10,419 nucleotides of DNA. Origin: Alphaproteobacteria bacterium. GTDB taxonomy: Bacteria > Pseudomonadota > Alphaproteobacteria > Micavibrionales > Micavibrionaceae. This document shows, piece after piece, positions 1-5,056 of this stretch. The stretch lies in contig NZVS01000035.1 in NCBI GenBank assembly GCA_002701555.1, forward strand, positions 1-10,419, in the 5' to 3' direction. The position numbers and the translations under genes are program-made. How positions within the stretch are numbered: position 1 is the stretch's first letter; every line of letters begins with the position of its first letter. The notes beneath the pieces are model-generated. The model was not told the origin of the DNA. It did no database searches and saw only the letters and a program-made list of their open reading frames with translations.

Positions 1-147
1 GCTGTTCTGTTAGAAAGCGGGTTTGTGTCAAACCCCAAGGAAGTTGAAAAATTAAGGGATCCTTCTTACCGTAATCAAATGGCAAGAGCTATTACATCAG
101 GTATAGATTCATATTTTATGAGACTTGCGGCCTTACGCACCCAGTAG
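1..147 (+). CDS. N-acetylmuramoyl-L-alanine amidase (Amidase_3), C-terminal end, partial
   Basis: The frame is open from the first base of the window and gives 48 residues before TAG; the start lies outside. The segment reads AVLLESGFVSNPKEVEKL and continues with a final helix around ARAITSGIDSYF. This is the usual C-terminus of zinc-dependent Amidase_3 (AmiA/B/C type) enzymes, in which the Glu of the V-L-x-E-x-G-F-x-S-N motif is an active-site residue. These enzymes cut the amide bond between MurNAc and the stem peptide in the periplasm, mostly during septum splitting and remodelling. The zinc ligands and any signal peptide or AMIN domain would be upstream and cannot be seen. No intrinsic terminator is visible directly after the stop codon. 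The family call is good; which amidase it is cannot be decided from this fragment. Confidence 0.85.
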   Translation, partial: AVLLESGFVSNPKEVEKLRDPSYRNQMARAITSGIDSYFMRLAALRTQ

Positions 148-194
148 GTCCATGGATTTATACAAAAAAAATCTGTTGCACTAATAACACAGGC

Positions 195-222
195 TTGCAT
201 TTTCAGGAAAATTGATAATAAT
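195..222 (+). promoter_or_regulatory. candidate sigma-70-like promoter for the first small lipoprotein gene
   Basis: TTGCAT at 195-200 is followed after 16 bases by AATAAT at 217-222, which matches the -10 consensus at five of six positions. The -35 match is only three of six. If used, it gives a leader of roughly 110 bases before the ATG at 339, containing the hairpins noted at 233-286. The support is motif likeness only. Confidence 0.3.
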
Positions 223-232
223 AACATCTGTT

Positions 233-286
233 CACGAGGGAAAGCTTCGTGTATACAGTACAGGATTTACCTTTGTAATCCAAAGG
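233..286 (+). other. 5' leader with one hairpin and two mutually exclusive hairpins
   Basis: CACGAGG (233-239) can pair with CTTCGTG (245-251) around a GAAAG loop, with one G-U pair. Downstream, CCTTTG (270-275) pairs perfectly with CAAAGG (281-286) around a five-base loop. GGATTTAC (263-270) can instead pair with GTAATCC (275-281) with one bulged base. The last two share bases and cannot coexist. No T-tract follows, so these are not terminators. They may be leader structure of the lipoprotein mRNA, or chance in AT-rich DNA. Confidence 0.3.
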
Positions 287-338
287 ATTGTCAAAGTACT
301 AAACATCAACCAAACAACCTTGAATTAAGGGGACAAAA

Positions 339-539
339 ATGAAAAAACTTCTAGCAGTAGCACTACTTGTTTCAGCTTCATCAGCTCTTGCAGCTTGCGG
401 AACAGGCGCTGGCCACATCGAAACACAAGCTCCTTACGCTGAAGAGCGTACAGCAGGCGGAACAAACACACCTCCAGCATATGAGCGTGTTGAAGTTCGT
501 ACAGCTGAGCCAGTATTCGAAAGACGCGTAACAAAATAA
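339..539 (+). CDS. very small acidic/proline-rich lipoprotein, copy 1
   Basis: This encodes 66 residues. A type II signal peptide with a KK start and hydrophobic core ends in the lipobox L-A-A-C, with the acylated cysteine at residue 20, leaving a mature chain of about 47 residues. The residue after the cysteine is Gly, not Asp, which favours the outer membrane by the E. coli sorting rule. The mature part is rich in Glu, Arg, Pro and Thr, has no predicted globular core and ends in ERRVTK with a C-terminal lysine. The start is fixed by a strong ribosome binding site, AAGGGGA at 327-333. A strong terminator follows the stop codon. It shares TQAPYAEERTAG and ERVEVRT with the next gene, so they are paralogues. 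The strong ribosome binding site and terminator suggest an abundant protein. I do not recognise a named family; a structural or anchoring lipoprotein is an inference. Confidence 0.85.
   Translation: MKKLLAVALLVSASSALAACGTGAGHIETQAPYAEERTAGGTNTPPAYERVEVRTAEPVFERRVTK
423..457 (+). repeat. 35-base direct repeat, copy 1 (inside lipoprotein 1)
   Basis: This stretch is base-for-base identical to 717-751, including synonymous positions. It encodes TQAPYAEERTAG in both lipoproteins. Together with the shared gene layout it marks a tandem gene duplication, either recent or kept identical by conversion or selection. Confidence 0.9.
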
Positions 540-558
540 GTTTTTTGAATTTTTTTGA

Positions 559-590
559 AAAAAGGGCTGTCTTTTTTGGCAGCCCTTTTT
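559..590 (+). terminator. intrinsic terminator after lipoprotein 1
   Basis: AAAAAGGGCTG (559-569) pairs perfectly with CAGCCCTTTTT (580-590) around a ten-base loop. The run of T at the end of the second arm serves as the release tract. It lies 19 bases after the stop codon. Confidence 0.85.
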
Positions 591-629
591 ATATTAGTGG
601 TAATGAACTTATTGAAAGGACTAACAAAC

Positions 630-872
630 ATGAAAAAATTACTAGCTACAGCACTTATTCTAGGTGCTTCTACAACACTTGCCGCCTGTGCTGATACAGG
701 AACAGGTTACATTGATACACAAGCTCCTTACGCTGAAGAGCGTACAGCAGGATCTGCGGACACTCCTATGGTTCAAGAGCGCGTTGAAGTGCGCACTGAA
801 GAGCCTGTGATCGTTCGTGAAGAGCCAGTTCGCCCAGCCGAGCCAGTATTCGTTGAGCGTACTGTTAAGTAA
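630..872 (+). CDS. very small acidic/proline-rich lipoprotein, copy 2
   Basis: This encodes 80 residues. An in-frame ATG at 555 exists, but it lies in the preceding terminator and has no ribosome binding site. The ATG at 630 has GAAAGGA at 614-620 and gives a signal peptide matching that of the first copy, with lipobox L-A-A-C and the acylated cysteine at residue 20. The mature chain is about 61 residues. It shares TQAPYAEERTAG and ERVEVRT with copy 1, then carries an extra segment built of EPV units (EEPVIVR, EEPVRPA, EPVFVER), and also ends in lysine (ERTVK). The size difference between the copies comes mainly from this EPV expansion. The residue after the cysteine is Ala. No folded domain is apparent; the tail is probably extended or disordered. 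Function is unknown; an outer-membrane lipoprotein that contacts peptidoglycan is an inference. Confidence 0.85.
   Translation: MKKLLATALILGASTTLAACADTGTGYIDTQAPYAEERTAGSADTPMVQERVEVRTEEPVIVREEPVRPAEPVFVERTVK
717..751 (+). repeat. 35-base direct repeat, copy 2 (inside lipoprotein 2)
   Basis: Identical to 423-457 over all 35 bases. The flanking coding sequence diverges at once on both sides (for example GGCGG against GATCT after the repeat), so identity is local to the conserved peptide. Confidence 0.9.
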
Positions 873-894
873 TTTCGATCTTTATCGAATAAGG

Positions 895-923
895 AAAAGC
901 GGTCTTAAAGGGCCGCTTTTTTT
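895..923 (+). terminator. intrinsic terminator after lipoprotein 2
   Basis: AAAAGCGG (895-902) pairs with CCGCTTTT (913-920), extended inward by a T-G and a C-G pair, around the loop TTAAAG. Further T residues run to 923. It lies 22 bases after the stop codon. Confidence 0.85.
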
Positions 924-924
924 A

Positions 925-953
925 TTGACAATAATTTTTCCGGTATTTATGAA
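925..953 (+). promoter_or_regulatory. candidate promoter for the 989-1381 gene
   Basis: A perfect TTGACA at 925-930 is followed after 17 bases by TATGAA (948-953), four of six matches to TATAAT. Transcription would start near 960 and give a leader of about 30 bases with GAGGAGA before the ATG. The -35 box starts one base after the T-tract of the preceding terminator, so the gene would be transcribed independently of the lipoproteins. Confidence 0.5.
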
Positions 954-988
954 AATAATATATATAAAGTTATACAGAGGAGATTTTC

Positions 989-1381
989 ATGCATCCCGAT
1001 TTTAAAGATGTCGCCCAAATTGTAAAATGCGACCGTTTAGCCGTGCGAGAAGCACTGGATGAACAATTCCAAAAAACTTCTGAAGAGTTAGCTGAAATTG
1101 TCAATCCGCAGAAATTTATTTCGTTTCCAACACAGAGGCTATTGGAAAGTATAAATATTGCGGAAGAGAAAGCGAAAGAGCTGGTTGATAGATTGCACGA
1201 TATAAGAAGAGCTAAAGTTTACATCCACGAGTTTTACATGGATAAAGAAAGAAGGTTCGAGGTTTTGGAGTTAAATTCTTCAAAGCCTATGGCTGAAGAA
1301 GTTATCCGTATAGCGCGCGATGCTGGTCTGACAGATAAGTATTCTGCCCCATCAATGGCCTGTCCTGGTAACAGAAGATAG
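989..1381 (+). CDS. uncharacterised 130-residue, mostly helical cytoplasmic protein
   Basis: I do not recognise this family. The protein has no signal peptide or membrane segment. Residues about 10-40 and 50-77 are charged and look like amphipathic helices (for example LLESINIAEEKAKELVDRL), followed by a short probable strand region (VYIHEFYM, then RRFEVLELN) and another helix (AEEVIRIARDAGL). The tail SAPSMACPGNRR is likely unstructured. The start is set by GAGGAGA at 978-984, with good spacing. A promoter with a perfect -35 box lies directly upstream and a shared terminator directly downstream, so this is probably a single-gene transcription unit. Its neighbours are envelope genes but nothing in the sequence ties it to them. 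The gene call is secure because of the signals and the length; the function is open. Confidence 0.75.
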   Translation: MHPDFKDVAQIVKCDRLAVREALDEQFQKTSEELAEIVNPQKFISFPTQRLLESINIAEEKAKELVDRLHDIRRAKVYIHEFYMDKERRFEVLELNSSKPMAEEVIRIARDAGLTDKYSAPSMACPGNRR

Positions 1382-1407
1382 AAACTATAACTTCAGAAAT
1401 GTAATTT

Positions 1408-1440
1408 AAAAAAAGCGGCTTCTGTGAGGCCGCTTTTTTT
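1408..1440. terminator. bidirectional terminator between convergent genes
   Basis: A-rich DNA plus GCGGC (1408-1419) pairs with GCCGC plus a T-tract (1429-1440), a stem of about 12 base pairs around a nine-base loop. A-tract and T-tract flank the GC core symmetrically, so it can stop transcription of the 989-1381 gene on the plus strand and of the L,D-transpeptidase on the minus strand, whose stop is at 1466. Confidence 0.85.
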
Positions 1441-1465
1441 TGTTCTTTAAAAATCTTTTGTTTGC

Positions 1466-2551
1466 TTAGTTGGCGCGGTAAAAAGCCTCACGCTCTTGTG
1501 TTTCCGCAGGCTCAACAGTTTTGACAGTTGTGCTTTCCTTCTTCACAACTGTTTTTTGTTTAACTATAGCTGGCTTAACCTCTGTTTTTTGAGTTACTGC
1601 CTCTTTGGCAGGAGTAACCGTAACAGGTGTCACTTTTGTCCTTTTTGTGCCACGCTCAGCAACTTGTATAGGGTAACCGCGACGCTCGCTTAGTATTGTC
1701 CGGATTTCGTCCCAATCAAGGTTGATCACTTGATCTCCCGCAATTCTGGATATATAGGCAATATCGGCTTCTTTTGGTTCGGATGCAGGAATTTTCCCGT
1801 CTTTTTCCATAGATGTTACGTTTTCTATACTAGGGTGAGCCTCTACATATAATTCGTTACCAATCCACTGAACCTTTACTTCTTGGTTAATAACATTAAC
1901 CTGTGTACCGCTAGGCACTTGGTCGTAAAGCTCTATGATGCTTTCGGGATACATACGAATACATCCGCTACTTGTTCTGCGACCTATACCATATGGTTTG
2001 TTAGTGCCGTGAATACGGATTAAAGGGAAATCAAGATATAGTGCATGTGTTCCCAAAGGATTGTCCGGACCAGGTGGGACAACAGCAGGAAGGGTAGGGT
2101 CTTCTTCACGCATACGCTCTGTCGGTCTCCATGTGGGGCCAGCGACTTTATGGGTAACTTTGGTTAATCCCTGAGGTGTCTCAAGACCTTCACGGCCAAT
2201 ACCAATCGGATAGGAAACTGGAGTACGCCCGTCTTTGAAAAAGCGATAAAGGCGCATTTCCGGAAGGTTGATCACGATTCCTTTTTGTTCTGCTTCGGGC
2301 AATAAATGCATGTTTGGCACAATAACTTCAGCGCCAGCACCTGGTATCCAAGGATCAAGGGTAGGGTTGGCTGAGCGAATATCTGTAAAACCCAGATTGT
2401 TAGCGCGTGCCATATGAACAAGCGTGTCCTCGTAGGCTGCTCTAACTGTCTTCATTTCGCCAATATGAGTATATGTTTTGGCGTGTGCCTGTGAGATAGG
2501 CACTAACAAAAGAGAGAAGAGGGCTGAAAATAGAATTTTGGTTTTTATCAT
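1466..2551 (-). CDS. periplasmic L,D-transpeptidase (YkuD domain, ErfK/YbiS type)
   Basis: This encodes 361 residues. Residues 1-24 form a signal peptide ending A-H-A. Residues about 26-84 resemble a LysM-like cell-wall binding region (EDTLVHMARANNLG, then IPGAGAEVIVP). The YkuD catalytic domain covers about 91-222, with His181 in IRIHGTN and the nucleophile Cys197 in SSGCIRM, followed by Arg199. Such enzymes use the cysteine to join peptidoglycan stem peptides (3-3 crosslinks) or to attach proteins to the wall; ErfK, YbiS and YcfS of E. coli attach Braun lipoprotein. Residues about 300-350 form an unusual Lys/Thr/Val/Pro-rich basic tail, probably disordered. It follows icd by 35 bases with no terminator between, so co-transcription is likely. 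The ribosome binding site is weak (AAGAAAG). Whether it crosslinks the wall, attaches proteins or both cannot be read from sequence. Confidence 0.92.
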   Translation of the reverse strand: MIKTKILFSALFSLLLVPISQAHAKTYTHIGEMKTVRAAYEDTLVHMARANNLGFTDIRSANPTLDPWIPGAGAEVIVPNMHLLPEAEQKGIVINLPEMRLYRFFKDGRTPVSYPIGIGREGLETPQGLTKVTHKVAGPTWRPTERMREEDPTLPAVVPPGPDNPLGTHALYLDFPLIRIHGTNKPYGIGRRTSSGCIRMYPESIIELYDQVPSGTQVNVINQEVKVQWIGNELYVEAHPSIENVTSMEKDGKIPASEPKEADIAYISRIAGDQVINLDWDEIRTILSERRGYPIQVAERGTKRTKVTPVTVTPAKEAVTQKTEVKPAIVKQKTVVKKESTTVKTVEPAETQEREAFYRAN

Positions 2552-2586
2552 TTTTTTACTTTCTTAAATGTTAGGGTGCGCTTCCT

Positions 2587-3801
2587 TTACAGCAAGGTTT
2601 TCAGGCGCGTCGCGACTTTATCCATAAATTCCTTTGTCGTCAAATAAGATTGTTTGTCTCCGACAAGCAAAGCAAGGTCTTTGGTCATGTCACCGTTTTC
2701 GACAGTTTCAACACAAGCCTTTTCAAGAGCGTCACAGAAATCTATCAGATCCTGATTATCGTCAAACTGGCCACGATAGCGCAAACCACTACTCCATGCG
2801 AATATGGATGCAATGGGGTTCGTCGAGGTTTCGTTACCTTTCTGATATTCGCGATAATGTCTTGTTACCGTTCCATGCGCTGCTTCGGCCTCTACGGTCT
2901 TACCATCCGGCGTAAGTAAAACAGACGTCATTAAGCCTAGCGAGCCAAAGCCCTGCGCTACTATGTCGGATTGCACATCACCATCATAGTTTTTACAAGC
3001 CCACACAAAACCGCCTTTATTTTTTATCGCAAAAGCAACCATATCGTCGATTAAACGATGCTCATACCATAATCCTTTGGTTTCAAATTCATCCTTAAAT
3101 TCATCTTCATATACGCGCGAAAAAATTTCCATGAAACGCCCGTCATAGGCTTTGAGGATGGTGTTTTTCGTAGACATATAAACGGGAACGTTGCGTGCCA
3201 TCCCATAATTGAAACAAGCCCGCGCAAACCCTTCGATAGACTCGTCCAGATTATACATTCCCATAGCTACACCGCCACCGGGGAAGTCAAAAACTTCGTA
3301 AGACTGCTCATCGCCGCCATCGGCAGGAGTATAAGTTAGTGTAAGTTTTCCAGGTCCGGGTACTTTGAAATCTGTTGCTTTATATTGATCACCAAACGCA
3401 TGGCGACCTACTATGATAGGCTTTTCCCATCCAGGTACGTAACGTGGAATGTTGGAACAGATAATAGGCTCACGAAAGACTGTTCCACCCAATATATTAC
3501 GGATCGTGCCGTTCGGAGACTTCCACATTTTTTTTAGGTTGAATTCTTCAACGCGAGCCTCATCGGGCGTGATGGTCGCGCATTTAACGCCAACACCGTA
3601 TTTTTTAATGGCATTTGCCGCGTCCACTGTAATCTGGTCGTCTGTCTCATCCCGGCTTTGAACACTTAAATCAAAATATTTTAGGTCGATATCTAAATAG
3701 GGGTGAATGTAATATTCTTTGATCCAGTCCCAGATAATGCGGGTCATTTCGTCGCCATCAATCTCAACGACAGGGGTATCAACTTTAATTTTGGTGGTCA
3801 T
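2587..3801 (-). CDS. icd: NADP-dependent isocitrate dehydrogenase (eukaryote-like, homodimeric type)
   Basis: At 404 residues this is the usual length for the homodimeric family that includes human IDH1/IDH2 and most alphaproteobacterial enzymes. It oxidatively decarboxylates isocitrate to 2-oxoglutarate in the cytoplasm, making NADPH for the TCA cycle. The N-terminus VVEIDGDEMTRIIW is diagnostic. Substrate residues are in SPNGTIRN (Ser95, Asn97, Arg101), Arg110, Arg133, Tyr140 and Lys212. Metal-binding aspartates are Asp252, Asp275 and Asp279. HGTVTRHY at 309-316 supplies Arg314 and His315, which contact the 2'-phosphate of NADP and set cofactor choice. AAGGA sits before the ATG (AAAGGACTGACC). 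No clear promoter stands out in the 104-base leader, although a TATATT -10-like box is present there. The sequence is intact with no missing catalytic residue. The L,D-transpeptidase gene follows closely. Confidence 0.97.
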   Translation of the reverse strand: MTTKIKVDTPVVEIDGDEMTRIIWDWIKEYYIHPYLDIDLKYFDLSVQSRDETDDQITVDAANAIKKYGVGVKCATITPDEARVEEFNLKKMWKSPNGTIRNILGGTVFREPIICSNIPRYVPGWEKPIIVGRHAFGDQYKATDFKVPGPGKLTLTYTPADGGDEQSYEVFDFPGGGVAMGMYNLDESIEGFARACFNYGMARNVPVYMSTKNTILKAYDGRFMEIFSRVYEDEFKDEFETKGLWYEHRLIDDMVAFAIKNKGGFVWACKNYDGDVQSDIVAQGFGSLGLMTSVLLTPDGKTVEAEAAHGTVTRHYREYQKGNETSTNPIASIFAWSSGLRYRGQFDDNQDLIDFCDALEKACVETVENGDMTKDLALLVGDKQSYLTTKEFMDKVATRLKTLL

Positions 3802-3905
3802 GGTCAGTCCTTTTGTACGGATGAAACAAGCTCTCTGTAATATAGAAAGTGTAAAACTCTTCTGCTACTTTATTTGTATTATGAAATAAATCAAGACCGC
3901 AAAAA

Positions 3906-4268
3906 TCAAGGCTTTGATGATAATTTACCGCTTTTACCGTTTTTAGTTTCAGTAATGGAAAGAATAGCCTTATTAAGCTGATCCACAAACGCGGAGATTT
4001 TCTCACTACGGGCCACCGTCAGGAGGTTGTTTCTGGGGCCAGGTGATGTTGCAATAAATAAAGACCTGTCTGGTCCGAGCTTTTGTTTCTCAATCGTAAT
4101 AAGAGGTTTTTTTCCGGCTTCCTCGCGAAAGGAAATAAAATATTGTCCGTTTATTTCAGTAAATGAAAAATCTTTGAAAAGATTGGTGTAAACACATTTT
4201 GCGTAAACTTGGAAAATGGCTCTGAATTCAGCGCGCGAGTATCCTATTTTTTCGTGGCTACCATGCAT
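3906..4268 (-). CDS. uncharacterised 120-residue protein, possibly from a leaderless mRNA
   Basis: I do not recognise this family. It has no signal peptide or membrane segment. The N-terminal part has a helical pattern (SRAEFRAIFQVYAKCVY), the middle alternates like beta strands (NGQYFISFREE, KKPLITIEKQ, SLFIATS), and a helix near residues 88-106 (ARSEKISAFVDQLNKAIL) precedes a basic tail, KNGKSGKLSSKP. An in-frame stop lies 15 bases before the ATG and there is no other Met, so ATG 4268 is the best start. No Shine-Dalgarno sequence is present; instead TATACT ends seven bases before the ATG, placing the expected transcription start at the ATG. The next gene on this strand, icd, starts 104 bases downstream. 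Only a feeble AT-rich hairpin separates them, so read-through into icd is possible. Confidence 0.65.
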   Translation of the reverse strand: MHGSHEKIGYSRAEFRAIFQVYAKCVYTNLFKDFSFTEINGQYFISFREEAGKKPLITIEKQKLGPDRSLFIATSPGPRNNLLTVARSEKISAFVDQLNKAILSITETKNGKSGKLSSKP

Positions 4269-4275
4269 ATATGAT

Positions 4276-4305
4276 AGTATATCACAATTATTTGCATAGT
4301 TACAA
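4276..4305 (-). promoter_or_regulatory. candidate promoter of the 3906-4268 gene
   Basis: On the minus strand TTGTAA (4305-4300) is followed after 18 bases by TATACT (4281-4276), which differs from TATAAT at one position. Seven bases then separate the -10 box from the ATG, the distance at which RNA polymerase normally initiates. Confidence 0.45.
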
Positions 4306-4316
4306 AGGAACAGACT

Positions 4317-4344
4317 TTGACTTTGCCTCTATTTGCGTTAAAAC
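4317..4344 (+). promoter_or_regulatory. candidate promoter of the yfgM-like/bamB/der run
   Basis: TTGACT (4317-4322, five of six) is followed after 16 bases by TAAAAC (4339-4344, four of six). A start near 4351 would give a short leader with GAAAGGACG before the ATG at 4376. Its -35 box lies 11 bases from that of the divergent minus-strand promoter, so the two could compete or share an upstream element. Confidence 0.35.
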
Positions 4345-4375
4345 CTTACTTAGATAAACAAGAAAGGACGTTTTC

Positions 4376-5038
4376 ATGTCAGATATGATCCGCGATGTCG
4401 ATGAGTCTTTAAAACAGGACCGATTGCACGCACTTTGGGAAGAATATGGGTCAACCATAATTACTGCCGCAATCCTTTTGGTTTTGGTAACGGCAATAAT
4501 GGCTGGTTATCGTGGTTGGAAAGAAAACAAACTGCAAGAAGATACCGCATTATATCTTCAAGCGGCTGACTCTGAAAACTCAGCAGAGTCTTTGGCTGAA
4601 CTTGCGCCGGATTTATCCGATGGGCTTCGCAGCCTCGCTTACTTGAATGCTGGTGGAGAATTCTTTGCAAGCGGAAATATGGATAAAGCTCAGGAAAATT
4701 ACGAGCTGCTTGCAAGCACAGGAGAAGGTGATATGGCGGGGCTGGGCGCTGTACTCTATAATCTTCTCGCTCTTAACAATAATGAGAGTGAAATGAATGA
4801 TGATATGGTAGCTGCGCTGGAGGATGTGGCAGACGACAGTAATTCTCCTTGGTACAATTATGCTCTCTACACTCAGGCTTTGGTTGTAGCCGACGCAGAA
4901 GGTGATTACGAGCAAGCCATATCCCTTTTTGAAGAAATTGGTGAAGACCGGGCAGCTCCGGTGGTTTTACAGACACAGATTATGGCATTGTCCCAACTAT
5001 ACACCCGCAAAATGCAGGGTGCGGTCAGCAATCAATAA
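4376..5038 (+). CDS. YfgM-like membrane-anchored TPR protein (TPR_21 type)
   Basis: This encodes 220 residues. A short charged cytoplasmic segment (1-26) with the typical DRLHALWEEYG is followed by one membrane helix at about 27-45 and a periplasmic TPR-like region: helical pairs can be seen at about 86-115 (LRSLAYLNAGGEFFASGNMDKAQENYELL), 122-133 and 161-187 (YALYTQALVVADAEGDYEQAISLF). This layout matches E. coli YfgM, an inner-membrane protein that associates with SecYEG and periplasmic chaperones and is about the same length. The gene is followed after 18 bases by bamB and then der, the same order as yfgM-bamB-der in E. coli, which supports orthology more than the divergent sequence does. 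AAAGGA at 4363-4368 sets the start. The chaperone role is known for E. coli and inferred here. Confidence 0.8.
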   Translation: MSDMIRDVDESLKQDRLHALWEEYGSTIITAAILLVLVTAIMAGYRGWKENKLQEDTALYLQAADSENSAESLAELAPDLSDGLRSLAYLNAGGEFFASGNMDKAQENYELLASTGEGDMAGLGAVLYNLLALNNNESEMNDDMVAALEDVADDSNSPWYNYALYTQALVVADAEGDYEQAISLFEEIGEDRAAPVVLQTQIMALSQLYTRKMQGAVSNQ

Positions 5039-5056
5039 TCCAAAGGATTTTGGTCT

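Noticed and set aside
152..184. Ten-codon reading frame after the amidase gene, as a possible leader peptide
   Set aside because: Only a weak TAGG lies before the ATG, there is no run of regulatory codons, and no attenuator follows.
555..629. Upstream in-frame ATG that would add 25 residues to lipoprotein 2
   Set aside because: It lies inside the terminator of the previous gene, has no ribosome binding site, and would place a second hydrophobic stretch before a complete lipoprotein signal peptide that matches copy 1.
3901..3918. Hairpin with T-tract on the minus strand at the end of the 120-residue gene
   Set aside because: The stem is ATCAA/TTGAT, five pairs with one G-C, followed by five T. 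It is too weak to call a terminator.
3785..4006. 73-residue minus-strand frame overlapping the start of icd and the end of the 120-residue gene
   Set aside because: It covers the icd leader and ribosome binding site, has no start signals of its own, and its composition looks like translated non-coding DNA.
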